A stretch of 64,000 nt of DNA from Isoptericola sp. BMS4 (lineage in GTDB: Bacteria; Actinomycetota; Actinomycetes; Actinomycetales; Cellulomonadaceae): contig NZ_SIRP01000001.1 in assembly GCF_011634835.1 (NCBI RefSeq), positions 1,316,216 to 1,380,215 of the forward strand, written 5' to 3'. Shown piece after piece: positions 37,027 through 46,468 of the stretch. The first letter of the stretch is position 1; every line of letters starts with the position of its first letter. The notes under the pieces are model-generated. The model was not told the DNA's origin. It did not search any database and saw nothing but the letters and a program-made list of their open reading frames with translations. A program made the position numbers and the translations under genes.

Positions 37027-37248
37027 ATGGCAAAGAAGGACGGCGTCATCGAGATCGAGGGCAGCGTGATCGAGGCTCTGCCGAACGCGATGTTCCGCGT
37101 GGAGCTGGCCAACGGGCACAAGGTCCTCGCGCACATCTCGGGGAAGATGCGTCAGCACTACATCCGGATCCTCCCCGAGGACCGGGTCGTGGTCGAGCTC
37201 AGCCCGTACGACCTGTCCCGTGGCCGGATCGTCTACCGCTACAAGTAA
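37027..37248 (+). CDS. infA: Translation initiation factor IF-1
   Basis: 73 aa, a single S1/OB fold that occupies the A site during initiation. Marks: [20 protein letters not shown] and [19 protein letters not shown] with CGGAGGAC upstream. A promoter of its own is likely in the 280-base gap upstream. Confidence 0.97.
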   Translation: MAKKDGVIEIEGSVIEALPNAMFRVELANGHKVLAHISGKMRQHYIRILPEDRVVVELSPYDLSRGRIVYRYK

Positions 37249-37323
37249 CCCACCCACCACCCGATCGATCGCCGTCGAGGCGTCGGCAGCAGCCGACGTC
37301 GGAGCGGCGGCGGAGGAACACTG

Positions 37324-37437
37324 ATGAAGGTCAAGCCGAGCGTCAAGAAGATCTGCGACAGCTGCAAGGTGATTCGCCGGCACGGTCGCGTCATGGTGAT
37401 CTGCTCGAACCTGCGCCACAAGCAGCGCCAGGGCTGA
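37324..37437 (+). CDS. rpmJ: 50S ribosomal protein L36 (zinc form)
   Basis: 37 aa. Sequence [20 protein letters not shown], then [17 protein letters not shown]. The CxxC...C...H zinc ligands are intact. ATG at 37324 with CGGAGGAA upstream, 75 bases after infA. Confidence 0.96.
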   Translation: MKVKPSVKKICDSCKVIRRHGRVMVICSNLRHKQRQG

Positions 37438-37608
37438 TCGCCGCATCGACACCCGGGTGACGGTCCGCCGTCGCCCACCCAGCGCACCACCACGAACCCG
37501 ACGCCCCAGAGCGGCGGGGGAACCCTCGGTCCAGGGGCCGGGGCCCGCGGACATCGCGGGAGGGCGGTGCGGCAGACCTCTGGATGCACCACAGGAGCCG
37601 GAAGGCAC

Positions 37609-37983
37609 ATGGCACGTCTGATCGGCGTCGACCTCCCCCGCGAGAAGCGGCTCGAGGTTGCGCTCACCTACATCTACGGAGTCGGCCGTACCCGCGCCCA
37701 GCAGACGCTGGCCGCCACGGGCATCGACCCGAACCTGCGCGTGAAGGACGTCGGCGACGCCGAGCTCGTCACGCTGCGCGACTACCTCGAGGGGAACTTC
37801 CAGCTCGAGGGCGACCTCCGTCGTGAGGTCGCGGCCGACATCCGCCGCAAGGTCGAGATCGGCACCTACCAGGGTCTGCGCCACCGTCGCGGACTGCCGG
37901 TGCGCGGTCAGCGCACCAAGACCAACGCGCGCACCCGCAAGGGTCCGAAGCGCACCGTCGCGGGCAAGAAGAAGGCCCGCTGA
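37609..37983 (+). CDS. rpsM: 30S ribosomal protein S13
   Basis: 124 aa. S13 bridges the 30S head to the 50S subunit. Marks: [20 protein letters not shown] and the basic tail [23 protein letters not shown] at 37609 with AGGAGCCGGAAGG upstream. Confidence 0.97.
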   Translation: MARLIGVDLPREKRLEVALTYIYGVGRTRAQQTLAATGIDPNLRVKDVGDAELVTLRDYLEGNFQLEGDLRREVAADIRRKVEIGTYQGLRHRRGLPVRGQRTKTNARTRKGPKRTVAGKKKAR

Positions 37984-38099
37984 CGCCAGCAGTCCGAGGA
38001 GCGGGCCAGGCCGGCCGCGTCGATCATGCCGATCACGCCGGCCGAGTCGCCTGACACCCGCCCCGGTCCGACGACCTCAGACCAGGAGTACACGCACAC

Positions 38100-38504
38100 A
38101 TGCCTCCCAAGACCCGCGCCGCCGCCACGCGCAAGCCGCGCCGCAAGGACAAGAAGAACGTCCCGCTCGGCCAGGCGCACATCAAGAGCACCTTCAACAA
38201 CACGATCGTCTCGATCACGGACCCGTCGGGCGCCGTGATCTCGTGGGCCTCCGCCGGCCACGTCGGCTTCAAGGGCTCGCGCAAGTCGACCCCGTACGCC
38301 GCCCAGCTCGCCGCCGAGTCGGCGGCCCGCCGCGCCCAGGAGCACGGCGTCAAGAAGGTCGACGTCTTCGTCAAGGGCCCGGGCTCCGGTCGTGAGACCG
38401 CGATCCGGTCCCTCCAGGCGACCGGCCTCGAGGTCGGCTCGATCCAGGACGTGACGCCCCAGGCGCACAACGGCTGCCGCCCCCCGAAGCGTCGCCGCGT
38501 CTGA
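38100..38504 (+). CDS. rpsK: 30S ribosomal protein S11
   Basis: 134 aa. Platform protein near the E site. Marks: [20 protein letters not shown] and [17 protein letters not shown], ending [11 protein letters not shown]. rpsD, which follows rpsK in several genomes, is absent; rpoA comes next after 198 bases. Confidence 0.97.
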   Translation: MPPKTRAAATRKPRRKDKKNVPLGQAHIKSTFNNTIVSITDPSGAVISWASAGHVGFKGSRKSTPYAAQLAAESAARRAQEHGVKKVDVFVKGPGSGRETAIRSLQATGLEVGSIQDVTPQAHNGCRPPKRRRV

Positions 38505-38702
38505 CACCCGGCTCGGTCGCCGGCCCGCCGCCGTCCGCACGTCCGGTCGCTGCCCTCGTCGGCAGCCACCGGGCGGTGGGTGGCGACAGGCCGGCGCCGG
38601 CCTCGGCCGGACGGGTGGACCGAGTCCCGTCCGGCGTCGCGAGTAGTGATCGCGGATCCGTGATGCGTCATATGGCGGACGCACACTGAAAGGACCATCA
38701 CC

Positions 38703-39719
38703 GTGCTGATCGCACAGCGCCCCACCCTGACCGAAGAGGTCATCTCGGAGTACCGTTCGCGCTTCTCCGTCGAGCCGCTCGAGCCTGGCTTCGGCTACAC
38801 GCTCGGCAACTCGCTGCGCCGGACGCTGCTGTCGTCCATCCCGGGCGCGGCCGTCACCTCCATCCGCATCGACGGAGTGCTCCACGAGTTCTCCACGGTG
38901 CCGGGTGTCAAGGAGGACGTCACCGAGATCATCCTCAACATCAAGAACATCGTCGTCTCCTCGGAGAACGACGAGCCGGTCGTGATGTACCTGCGCAAGA
39001 CGGGCGCCGGGGCGGTCACCGCCGCGGACATCGTGCCGCCGGCGGGTGTCGAGGTGCACAACCCCGACCTGCACATCGCCACGCTCAACGACAAGGGCAA
39101 GCTCGAGATCGAGCTGACCGTCGAGCGGGGCCGTGGTTACGTCTCCGCGGCGCAGAACAAGTTCGACGACGCGGAGATCGGCCGGATCCCGGTCGACTCG
39201 ATCTACTCGCCGGTCCTCAAGGTCACCTACAAGGTCGAGGCCACCCGTGTGGAGCAGCGCACGGACTTCGACAAGCTGATCGTCGACGTCGAGACGAAGC
39301 CGGCCATCGCGCCGCGCGACGCGCTCGCCTCCGCCGGCAAAACGCTCGTCGAGCTGTTCGGTCTCGCCCGCGAGCTGAACGTCGAGGCCGAGGGCATCGA
39401 GATCGGCCCGTCGCCGACGGACACGGCCCTGGCCGCGGACCTGGCGCTGCCGATCGAGGAGCTCAACCTCACCATCCGGTCGTACAACTGCCTCAAGCGC
39501 GAGGGCATCCACCAGGTGGGTGAGCTCGTGGCCCGCAGCGAGGCCGACCTGCTCGACATCCGCAACTTCGGCGCCAAGTCGATCAACGAGGTCAAGGAGA
39601 AGCTGGCCGAGCTCGGTCTGGCGCTCAAGGACTCGCCGCTCGACTTCGACCCGTCCAGCGCCGCGTACTTCAGCGGCTCCGAGGACGAGTCGGCCTACCC
39701 GGACGAGCAGTCGTACTGA
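38703..39719 (+). CDS. rpoA: DNA-directed RNA polymerase alpha subunit
   Basis: 338 aa. The N-terminal domain ([20 protein letters not shown]) dimerises and assembles polymerase. The C-terminal domain (about 250-315, with [20 protein letters not shown] and [19 protein letters not shown]) binds UP elements and activators. GTG start with AAAGGA upstream. Confidence 0.97.
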   Translation: MLIAQRPTLTEEVISEYRSRFSVEPLEPGFGYTLGNSLRRTLLSSIPGAAVTSIRIDGVLHEFSTVPGVKEDVTEIILNIKNIVVSSENDEPVVMYLRKTGAGAVTAADIVPPAGVEVHNPDLHIATLNDKGKLEIELTVERGRGYVSAAQNKFDDAEIGRIPVDSIYSPVLKVTYKVEATRVEQRTDFDKLIVDVETKPAIAPRDALASAGKTLVELFGLARELNVEAEGIEIGPSPTDTALAADLALPIEELNLTIRSYNCLKREGIHQVGELVARSEADLLDIRNFGAKSINEVKEKLAELGLALKDSPLDFDPSSAAYFSGSEDESAYPDEQSY

Positions 39720-39795
39720 CGTCTCCGCGCCCGCGGCGGCCCGCTCGACCTGACCGGGCCGCGCGGTGCGGAACCACCCTCAAGGAGATTCAGAA

Positions 39796-40317
39796 ATGCC
39801 TACCCCCACCAAGGGTCCGCGGCTCGGCGGCGGCCCGGCGCACGAGCGCCTGATCCTCGCCAACCTGTCGACGGCGCTCTTCGAGCACGGCCGCATCACG
39901 ACGACCGAGACCAAGGCGAAGCGGCTCCGCCCGCTGGCCGAGCGTCTCATCACCTTCGCGAAGCGCGGCGACCTGCACGCCCGCCGCCGGGTGCTCACCG
40001 TCATCCGCGACAAGTCCGTGGTGCACACGCTGTTCACCGAGATCGCCCCGACGATGGCGGAGCGCAACGGCGGCTACACGCGCATCACCAAGATCGGCAA
40101 CCGCAAGGGCGACAACGCCCCGATGGCGGTCATCGAGCTCGTGACCGAGCCGGTCAGCCCGAAGCAGGCCGTCGTCAAGGAGGCCACGAAGGCCACCGAG
40201 AAGTCGGCGAAGGCGGAGCCGGCCGTGGAGGAGCCGAAGGCCGAGGAGGCCACCGAGGCCCCCGCCGAGGACGCTCCCGCCACCGAGGAGAAGGCCGAGG
40301 AGACGAAGGAGGACTGA
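39796..40317 (+). CDS. rplQ: 50S ribosomal protein L17
   Basis: 173 aa. The core ([39 protein letters not shown]) ends near residue 122. A Lys/Glu/Ala-rich tail of about 50 residues follows, as often in Actinobacteria. ATG with AAGGAGA upstream. Ends the alpha operon. Confidence 0.97.
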   Translation: MPTPTKGPRLGGGPAHERLILANLSTALFEHGRITTTETKAKRLRPLAERLITFAKRGDLHARRRVLTVIRDKSVVHTLFTEIAPTMAERNGGYTRITKIGNRKGDNAPMAVIELVTEPVSPKQAVVKEATKATEKSAKAEPAVEEPKAEEATEAPAEDAPATEEKAEETKED

Positions 40318-40340
40318 CCCTCCCCGTCCCGCAGGCGACC

Positions 40341-40379
40341 ACGGGCCCCGCACCACCCTCCGGGTGGCGCGGGGCCCGT
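40341..40379 (+). terminator. Terminator after rplQ
   Basis: An 11-bp stem ACGGGCCCCGC / GCGGGGCCCGT continues into an inner CCACCC/GGGTGG stem. It ends the alpha operon. Confidence 0.8.
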
Positions 40380-40425
40380 CTCGCGTCCCCGGGCGCGTGC
40401 GGGAGCCGAGGTCGTCGCCTGCTCG

Positions 40426-40431
40426 TAGCCT
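40426..40431 (+). promoter_or_regulatory. Leaderless-type -10 for the hydrolase gene
   Basis: TAGCCT, six bases before the ATG at 40438, with no Shine-Dalgarno sequence between. Confidence 0.5.
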
Positions 40432-40437
40432 GGCCCC

Positions 40438-41268
40438 ATGGACACCGGTCCCGCGCCCACGGAGGCCACGGCGTCCTCGCGCACGGACGCCCCGGGCCGC
40501 GCGCTCCGGCGGGCGGCACCGGTCGTGCTGCTGCACGGGTCGCGGACGTCGCGGACGATGTGGCGACGGCAGGTGGACGCCCTGCGTGCCGCCGGCGTGC
40601 CCGTGCGGGCCGTGGACCTGCCGGGCCACGGCGCGCGCCGGGACGAGCCGTTCACGCTCGACGCGGCCCTGACGACCGTGCGTGACGCGGTGCGCGATCT
40701 CGCGGACGAGGCACCGCCGGGCGACGGGCGGGCTCTCGTCGCCGGGCTGTCGCTCGGCGGGTACGTCGCCGTCGCGCACCGCGCCCGTTTCCCGGGGCAG
40801 AGCGCGGGTCTGGTCGCGGCGGGGTGCTGTACGGCGACGACGTCGCCGCTGCGGCCCGCGTGGGGGATGCTGGCACGCTGGATCCAGGGCTGGCCGGACC
40901 ACGGTGCCCGGCTCAACGAGGCGGTCGTGCGCGCGCTGCTCACGCCGCCCGGCGCCCGCGACCTCGCCGCGGGCGGCTACGCGCTCACCGCCATGGCGGA
41001 CGTCCTCGCCGAGCTGGCGGCGGTGGACGCGCCTCGCGACCTCGCGGCCGCGGACAGCCCCGTCTGGCTCGTGAACGGCCGCTACGACCACTTCCGCACG
41101 GGGGAGCGGGCGTTCGCCGCCGCGGCACGCGCCGGCGGGGCGCCGACCCACGTGGTCACCGTGCCCCGGGCGCGGCACCTCGTCAGCCTCGACGCGCCGG
41201 TCACGTTCAGCCGGGTGCTCCTCGAGGCCGCGTCCGACCCCGCCGTGCTGTGCCGAACATGTGGTTGA
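40438..41268 (+). CDS. Alpha/beta-fold hydrolase
   Basis: 276 aa. The fold is shown by VVLLHGSRTSRTMW (oxyanion loop), the nucleophile elbow GLSLGG (Ser), an Asp in NGRYDHF and a His in RARHLVSL. Substrate unknown; the cap region suggests a small ester or lactone. The last residues (LCRTCG) and the stop codon are encoded by the left arm of a palindromic repeat, so the original C-terminus may have been replaced. The gene is not part of the ribosomal block; it starts from its own leaderless-type promoter. Confidence 0.85.
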   Translation: MDTGPAPTEATASSRTDAPGRALRRAAPVVLLHGSRTSRTMWRRQVDALRAAGVPVRAVDLPGHGARRDEPFTLDAALTTVRDAVRDLADEAPPGDGRALVAGLSLGGYVAVAHRARFPGQSAGLVAAGCCTATTSPLRPAWGMLARWIQGWPDHGARLNEAVVRALLTPPGARDLAAGGYALTAMADVLAELAAVDAPRDLAAADSPVWLVNGRYDHFRTGERAFAAAARAGGAPTHVVTVPRARHLVSLDAPVTFSRVLLEAASDPAVLCRTCG

Positions 41269-41315
41269 TCCGGGATTCGGCCGCCGAATCCCGGATCAAC
41301 CACATGCTCGGCACA
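41249..41315. repeat. Palindromic repeat, family copy A
   Basis: Arms of 32 nt (41249-41280 and 41284-41315) pair with one mismatch around a 3-base loop. The outer arm contains GCCGAACATGTGGTTG, shared with copy B at 51098-51158. It lies between two convergent genes and supplies the stop codon of the left one. Confidence 0.85.
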
Positions 41316-41330
41316 GAAGAGGTCCTTGGC

Positions 41331-42131
41331 TCACTCGAGGGGCAGGTCCCAGGCGCGGGCGCCACCGACGAGGGCCGCGGAGTTCGGCACCACGACGACG
41401 TCGTCACCCAGCCGGGACAGTGCCGACGCCGTGATCCGCCGCGAGTTGCCGCCCCCGAGATACAGGCGGTCCCACCAGAACACCGGGCGCAGCCCGTCGA
41501 CCATCGCCACGACGCGCCGCGACCACAGCCCGTCGCCCAGCCGCCGCCGCTCCGGCTCCCCGACGTACTGGTCGTAGGTGGTGCCGCGACGCACCGGCGC
41601 CCGCGACCACTCCAGGTGCGGGGCCAGGCGCCCTCCGTCGAACAGCGCCGAGCCGAGGCCGGTGCCCAGCGTGAGCACCAGCTCGACGCCCGACCCCGCG
41701 ACCACCCCCGCGCCGTGCACCTCCGCGTCGTTGAGCACCAGGGCGGGCACGCCCAGCCGCTCTGCGAGCGCGCCGCGCACGTCGAAGCTCGCCCACGCCT
41801 CGACCAGCTCCGGCAGCACGCGCGAGCGCGGTCCGTCGCGGGTCACGTAGTGCGGGGTGTGCACCACGACGCCGTGCCGCAGCATCCCCGGCATCCCGAG
41901 CGTCACCCGGTCGGCGGCGGGCAGCGACGCGGCGATGTCCGCGACCGTGCCCACCAGCAGGGACGGGGGCAGCGGGTACGGTGTCGGCACGCGCACCGGC
42001 GCCGCGTGCGCGGTGCCGGCCACGTCCAGCACGGCCGCCTTGATGCCGCCACCCCCGCAGTCGACGGCGAGCGTCAGGGTGCCGGGCACGGCGGCGGTCG
42101 GCGAGGTCGGCGAGGAGTCGGAGTCGGGCAC
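41331..42131 (-). CDS. ROK-family sugar kinase-like protein
   Basis: 266 aa. An N-terminal ATP-binding [14 protein letters not shown], a catalytic Asp in [10 protein letters not shown] and the phosphate loop [15 protein letters not shown] place it with actinobacterial polyphosphate/ATP glucokinases. The usual ELGH sugar/metal-binding motif is replaced by HLEWSRAPV, and the ROK zinc cysteines are missing, so the substrate is uncertain. GTG at 42131 is chosen over an upstream GTG inside truA; GATGAT lies six bases before it. It is divergent from truA with 28 bases between start codons. Confidence 0.8.
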   Translation of the reverse strand: MPDSDSSPTSPTAAVPGTLTLAVDCGGGGIKAAVLDVAGTAHAAPVRVPTPYPLPPSLLVGTVADIAASLPAADRVTLGMPGMLRHGVVVHTPHYVTRDGPRSRVLPELVEAWASFDVRGALAERLGVPALVLNDAEVHGAGVVAGSGVELVLTLGTGLGSALFDGGRLAPHLEWSRAPVRRGTTYDQYVGEPERRRLGDGLWSRRVVAMVDGLRPVFWWDRLYLGGGNSRRITASALSRLGDDVVVVPNSAALVGGARAWDLPLE

Positions 42132-42159
42132 CCGCCCATCATCCGGCCACAATGGGGCC

Positions 42160-43125
42160 GTGAGCACCTCGACGCGCCCGCCGGACGCCGCCCCGCCGCC
42201 CCCGGAACCGGAACCCGTGGGACCGCCGGGGCAGGACCGGCCGAGCGACGTGGTCCGTGTCCGGCTGGACCTGGCCTACGACGGCACGCACTTCGCCGGG
42301 TGGGCCACCCAGCCGCGCCTGCGCACCGTCCAAGGCGTGCTGGAGGACGCGCTCGCCACGGTCGTGCGCACCGGCCCGCTCGGGCTGCCGCGCCCCCGGC
42401 TGACGGTCGCCGGGCGCACCGACGCGGGCGTGCACGCCCGGGGCCAGGTGGCGCACGTCGACGTCCCGCGCGAACGCTGGGCGGCGATGCCCGGCCGCTC
42501 GGACCGGGAGCCCGGCGTTGCGCTCGCCGACCGGCTCGCCGGGGTGCTGCCGCCCGACGTCGTCGTGCACCGCGCCGACGAGGCGCCGGACGGCTTCGAC
42601 GCCCGGTTCTCCGCCCTCGGCCGGCGCTACGCCTACCGGGTCTCGGACTCGCCCGCCCTGCGCGACCCCCTGCGGCGCGACTGGGTGCTCTGGCACCGCC
42701 GCCCGCTCGACGTGGCCGCCATGCACCGAGCGATGCAGCCGCTCGTCGGCCTGCACGACTTCGCCGCCTTCTGCAAGCCCCGGGAGGGCGCCACCACGAT
42801 CCGCGAGCTCACCCGGCTGTCCTGGGACCGGCCGGAGACCGGCCCCGACGCGGGGCTCGCCGTCGCCACCGTCGAGGCCGACGCGTTCTGCCACTCGATG
42901 GTCCGCGCCCTGGTCGGGATGTCCCTGGCCGTGGGGGAGGGGCGTCGGTCCGAAGACGCCCCGGCCGAGGTGCTCGCGGGCCGGTCCCGCGGCGCGGCCG
43001 CGAGCGTCGTCGCCTCCCGCGGGCTCGTCCTCGAGCGCGTGGACTACCCGGCCGACGACGAGCTCGCCGCCCGAGCCGAGCGCGTCCGGGCGAAGCGTGA
43101 CCCCGCCGAGACGGAACGTGGCTGA
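42160..43125 (+). CDS. truA: tRNA pseudouridine(38-40) synthase TruA
   Basis: 321 aa. Isomerises uridines 38-40 of the anticodon arm. Catalytic Asp in [12 protein letters not shown]; other marks [15 protein letters not shown] and [15 protein letters not shown] Pro-rich N-terminal 30 residues precede the domain. GTG at 42160, with CACAAT six bases before it. truA normally follows rplQ; here two genes lie in between. Confidence 0.95.
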   Translation: MSTSTRPPDAAPPPPEPEPVGPPGQDRPSDVVRVRLDLAYDGTHFAGWATQPRLRTVQGVLEDALATVVRTGPLGLPRPRLTVAGRTDAGVHARGQVAHVDVPRERWAAMPGRSDREPGVALADRLAGVLPPDVVVHRADEAPDGFDARFSALGRRYAYRVSDSPALRDPLRRDWVLWHRRPLDVAAMHRAMQPLVGLHDFAAFCKPREGATTIRELTRLSWDRPETGPDAGLAVATVEADAFCHSMVRALVGMSLAVGEGRRSEDAPAEVLAGRSRGAAASVVASRGLVLERVDYPADDELAARAERVRAKRDPAETERG

Positions 43126-43163
43126 CCTCGGTCGTCTCGGCGGTCGGTTGTGGCCGGTCGTGG

Positions 43164-43259
43164 TCGGGGTGTCCTTGTCGCGAGGCGCACCATCCGCCTC
43201 GCTCGTTCCTCGCTCGGCTCCCGCCAGGCCCGTCCAGCCTCGCGACAAGGACACCCCGA
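43164..43259. repeat. Long inverted repeat with 23-bp arms
   Basis: Perfect arms (43164-43186 and 43237-43259) containing GGGGTGTCCTTGTCGCGAGG, separated by 50 bases. The spacer carries CCTCGCTCGTTCCTCGCTCGG, a repetitive CTCG-rich run. It lies between convergent truA and the DUF5709 gene, so it can end both transcripts. Confidence 0.8.
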
Positions 43260-43293
43260 ACCCACCCTCACGCGCCGACGTCGCGGGCAGGCT

Positions 43294-43707
43294 TCAGGGC
43301 TCCTCGACCCAGTGGACGGCGGCCTCCTCGGCGCTCGCGCCGGCGCCGTCGACGCCGGCGTCCTCGCTGTAGAGGTCGTTCTCGCGGCCGCCGTCGTCGC
43401 CGGGGTCGGCGTCGTCGTCCTCGACCAGCCGGCCAGCGCGGGTGGTGTCGGGGCGGGTCAGCGGGTCGGTCTCCCAGACGTCGGGCTGCTCGGCGCCGAG
43501 CCGGCGGTCGAGGGGCTCGCCGGTGGACTCCTCCCAGGCGGTCTCGCCCCAGTGGTTCGACCGCTCGCGCTCCAGCGGCGAGTAGCCCTCGTCGAGGACG
43601 TCGTCGAGCTCCGGGTCGAGGAGGGTGTCCTCCTTGGGCAGCTGGTTCTCGTCGCCCTCGACACCTGTCAGGGGGTCCGGTCGGGTGCCCGGTGTCTCGT
43701 CCGTCAT
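43294..43707 (-). CDS. DUF5709 family protein
   Basis: 137 aa, very acidic and hydrophilic, no membrane segment. The conserved block is DTLLDPELDDVLDEGYSPLE followed by WGETAWEESTGEPLDRRL and EQPDVWETDP. The family is confined to Actinobacteria and has no known function. ATG at 43707; CACGGT lies six bases before it, in line with its neighbours' leaderless pattern. Confidence 0.85.
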   Translation of the reverse strand: MTDETPGTRPDPLTGVEGDENQLPKEDTLLDPELDDVLDEGYSPLERERSNHWGETAWEESTGEPLDRRLGAEQPDVWETDPLTRPDTTRAGRLVEDDDADPGDDGGRENDLYSEDAGVDGAGASAEEAAVHWVEEP

Positions 43708-43780
43708 GGGTCCACCGTGCACCGGCCGGGGCGCACCTGCACCCGGGGGGCGGAGGGAGCGGTGGGGTGACGGACACCGC

Positions 43781-43810
43781 TTTGCCCCCGGCGGATGCGG
43801 TCGCTAGACT
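43781..43810 (+). promoter_or_regulatory. Candidate rplM-rpsI promoter
   Basis: TTTGCC (43781-43786), 18-base spacer, TAGACT (43805-43810), giving a leader of about 160 nt. Confidence 0.55.
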
Positions 43811-43975
43811 GTTGTGCCGTTGTGCTATGCCTCCGGCGTCCGCGTCGTCAGCGTTCCCACCGCCTCGACGACGCCCTGGCCAGGACGTCATCCATGGAGC
43901 ACCCGCGCACAACACCTGACTCATCGGGCGCCGCTTCTCGCCCGACGACACCGAACACGAAAAGGTGACGCAACA

Positions 43976-44425
43976 GTGCGTACGTACACCCCCAAGCCCG
44001 GCGACGTCCAGCGCGACTGGTACGTCGTCGACGCGACCGACGTCGTCCTGGGCCGCCTGGCGAGCCAGGTCGCCACGCTCCTGCGCGGGAAGCACAAGCC
44101 GACCTTCGCCCCGCACGTCGACGGTGGTGACTTCGTCATCGTGATCAACGCGGACAAGGTCGCCCTGAGCGGCAACAAGCGGGAGACCAAGCTGGCCTAC
44201 CGCCACTCCGGCTACCCGGGCGGTCTGCGCTCCGTGGCCTATGGCGAGCTCCTCGAGAAGAACCCCGAGCGCGCCGTGGAGAAGGCCGTGCGCGGCATGC
44301 TCCCCAAGAACAAGCTCGCGGCCGAGATGCTGAAGAAGCTGAAGGTGTACCGCGGCGCGGAGCACCCGCACGCGGCGCAGCAGCCCCAGCCGTACGAGCT
44401 CACCCAGGTTTCGCAGCAGGCCTGA
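43976..44425 (+). CDS. rplM: 50S ribosomal protein L13
   Basis: 149 aa. Early-assembly 50S protein. Marks: [20 protein letters not shown] and [17 protein letters not shown], and [20 protein letters not shown] at 43976 after AAAAGGTG. Followed by rpsI after 32 bases. Confidence 0.97.
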   Translation: MRTYTPKPGDVQRDWYVVDATDVVLGRLASQVATLLRGKHKPTFAPHVDGGDFVIVINADKVALSGNKRETKLAYRHSGYPGGLRSVAYGELLEKNPERAVEKAVRGMLPKNKLAAEMLKKLKVYRGAEHPHAAQQPQPYELTQVSQQA

Positions 44426-44457
44426 GCCGCTGCCGGATGCAAAGCGAAGGATTCACA

Positions 44458-44946
44458 GTGGCCGAGACCACCGCAGACACCACGCTGGACGAGAACACGC
44501 CCAGCTCCTACACCTCCGAGAGCGCCGCCCCCGTCGCGAACGGCGGCCAGTCCATCACCGCCCCGGGCCACGCCGTCGGCCGCCGCAAGGAGGCCGTGGC
44601 GCGCGTGCGCCTCGTCCCCGGCACCGGCACGTGGAAGATCAACGGCCGCACCCTCGAGGACTACTTCCCGAACAAGGTGCACCAGCAGCTGGTCAACGAC
44701 CCGCTGAAGCTGGTCGAGGTCGAGGGCCGCTTCGACGTCATCGTCCGCATCACCGGCGGCGGCCCCTCGGGCCAGGCCGGCGCGGTGCGCCTGGGCATCG
44801 CCCGCGCGCTCAACGCGATCGACGCCGAGGCGAACCGCCCCGCCCTGAAGAAGGCCGGCTTCCTCACGCGTGACCCGCGTGCGGTCGAGTCGAAGAAGGC
44901 CGGTCTCAAGAAGGCCCGCAAGGCGCCGCAGTACTCGAAGCGCTGA
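44458..44946 (+). CDS. rpsI: 30S ribosomal protein S9
   Basis: 162 aa. Its C-terminal tail ([12 protein letters not shown]) reaches the P-site tRNA. The core starts at [19 protein letters not shown]; a 45-residue Thr/Ser/Asp-rich N-terminal extension precedes it. GTG at 44458 with GAAGGA upstream is preferred over the ATG at 44437. Confidence 0.96.
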   Translation: MAETTADTTLDENTPSSYTSESAAPVANGGQSITAPGHAVGRRKEAVARVRLVPGTGTWKINGRTLEDYFPNKVHQQLVNDPLKLVEVEGRFDVIVRITGGGPSGQAGAVRLGIARALNAIDAEANRPALKKAGFLTRDPRAVESKKAGLKKARKAPQYSKR

Positions 44947-44952
44947 TCGGAC

Positions 44953-44982
44953 GACCTGGGCGGCACGCGTGCCGCCCAGGTC
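44953..44982 (+). terminator. 30-bp perfect palindrome after rpsI
   Basis: A perfect palindrome starting GACCTGGGCGGCACG, seven bases past rpsI. It is the first of two tandem hairpins. Confidence 0.75.
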
Positions 44983-44994
44983 CGCGCAGCGTGG

Positions 44995-45028
44995 GACGGC
45001 CCCGTCGGAGCACTCCGGCGGGGCCGTC
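44995..45028 (+). terminator. Second hairpin after rpsI
   Basis: Arms GACGGCCCCG and CGGGGCCGTC with a 14-base partly paired loop. Very similar in sequence to the stem between rpsG and fusA. Ends about 75 bases before glmM. Confidence 0.65.
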
Positions 45029-45103
45029 GCCGTCGGTGGATACGATCGACCCCGCGACGTCGGCAGGCATCCAGTAGGCGCGGAGAAGAGGGACAGAAGA
45101 CAC

Positions 45104-46468
45104 ATGGTGCGAATGTTCGGCACGGACGGGGTCCGCGGCCTGGCCAACCGGGACGTGACCGCGGACCTCGCCCTCGGCCTGGGCAGCGCGGCGGCCCGCG
45201 TGCTCGGCAGCCAGGGAGCGTTCGTCGGGCACCGCCCGCGGGCGGTCGTGGGCCGTGACCCGCGGGCCTCCGGCGAGTTCCTGTCCGCGGCGGTCGGCGC
45301 GGGCCTCGCCAGCTCCGGCGTCGACGTCGTCAACCTCGGGGTGCTCCCCACCCCCGCGCTCGCGCACCTCGTCGGGGCGATGGACATGGACCTCGGGGTA
45401 ATGGTCTCCGCGTCGCACAACCCGATGCCGGACAACGGGATCAAGTTCTTCGCGCGCGGCGGCTACAAGCTGCCCGACGGCCTCGAGGACGAGATCGAGG
45501 GGCAGCTCGGGCAGGACTGGGAGCGGCCCGTCGGCGCCGACGTCGGCCGGATGCGCTCCGACACCGGGGTCGCCGCGCAGCAGTACGTCGAGCACCTGGT
45601 GGCGAGCGTCGGCGGCACGGTGGACACCCGCCCGCTCGAGGGCCTGCGGATCGCGGTCGACGCGGCCAACGGTGCCGCCAGCCAGGTGGGCCCGGACGCG
45701 CTGCGCGAGGCCGGCGCGGACGTCGTCGTGATCAACGCCAGCCCGGACGGCCGCAACATCAACGAGAAGGCGGGCTCCACCCACCCGGAGCAGCTGCAGG
45801 CGGTCGTCGTGGCGGCGGAGGCCGACTTCGGCGTCGCGTTCGACGGCGACGCCGACCGCTGCCTGGCCGTCGACCACGGTGGCGTCCTCGTGGACGGCGA
45901 CCAGATCCTCGGGATCCTGGCCCGCGGGCTCAAGGACGAGGGGCGCTTGCCGGCGGACACCCTCGTCGTCACCGTGATGAGCAACCTCGGCCTGCTGCTC
46001 GCGATGCGCGAGGCCGGCATCGCCACCGTCCAGACGGCGGTGGGGGACCGGTACGTGCTGGAGGCGATGCGGGCCCACGGGTACGGTCTCGGCGGCGAGC
46101 AGTCCGGGCACATCATCCTGGCCGACCATGCCACCACCGGCGACGGCGTCCTCACGGCGCTCCACCTGGCGGCGCGGGTCAAGGCGACGGGGCGGCGGCT
46201 CGCCGACCTCGCCGGGGACGTCCCGCGGCTGCCGCAGACGCTCCTCAACGTCAAGGGCGTCGACAAGGCGCGCGCGGGTACCGACGACGGGGTCCTGGCG
46301 GCGGTCGCCGCCGCCGAGGGCCGGCTGGGCGACACCGGGCGGGTGCTCCTGCGCCCGTCGGGCACCGAGCCGGTCGTGCGGGTCATGGTGGAGGCACCGA
46401 CCCAGACCCAGGCGGACGGTGTCGCGGACCAGCTCGCCGCCGTCGTCCGCGACCGCCTGGCCCTGTGA
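45104..46468 (+). CDS. glmM: Phosphoglucosamine mutase
   Basis: 454 aa. Converts glucosamine-6-phosphate to glucosamine-1-phosphate for peptidoglycan. Phospho-serine loop [12 protein letters not shown] (Ser104), Mg loop FDGDADRC, sugar loop GGEQSGH and phosphate-binding [17 protein letters not shown] at 45104; a -10-like TACGAT lies at 45041-45046. The stop overlaps the def GTG. It acts just after GlmS, encoded nearby. Confidence 0.96.
   Translation: MVRMFGTDGVRGLANRDVTADLALGLGSAAARVLGSQGAFVGHRPRAVVGRDPRASGEFLSAAVGAGLASSGVDVVNLGVLPTPALAHLVGAMDMDLGVMVSASHNPMPDNGIKFFARGGYKLPDGLEDEIEGQLGQDWERPVGADVGRMRSDTGVAAQQYVEHLVASVGGTVDTRPLEGLRIAVDAANGAASQVGPDALREAGADVVVINASPDGRNINEKAGSTHPEQLQAVVVAAEADFGVAFDGDADRCLAVDHGGVLVDGDQILGILARGLKDEGRLPADTLVVTVMSNLGLLLAMREAGIATVQTAVGDRYVLEAMRAHGYGLGGEQSGHIILADHATTGDGVLTALHLAARVKATGRRLADLAGDVPRLPQTLLNVKGVDKARAGTDDGVLAAVAAAEGRLGDTGRVLLRPSGTEPVVRVMVEAPTQTQADGVADQLAAVVRDRLAL

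Noticed and set aside
41249-43259. An insertion sequence bounded by the palindromes around truA and the ROK gene.
   Set aside because: The palindromes at 41249 and 43164 have different arms, no transposase is present, and no target-site duplication is visible.
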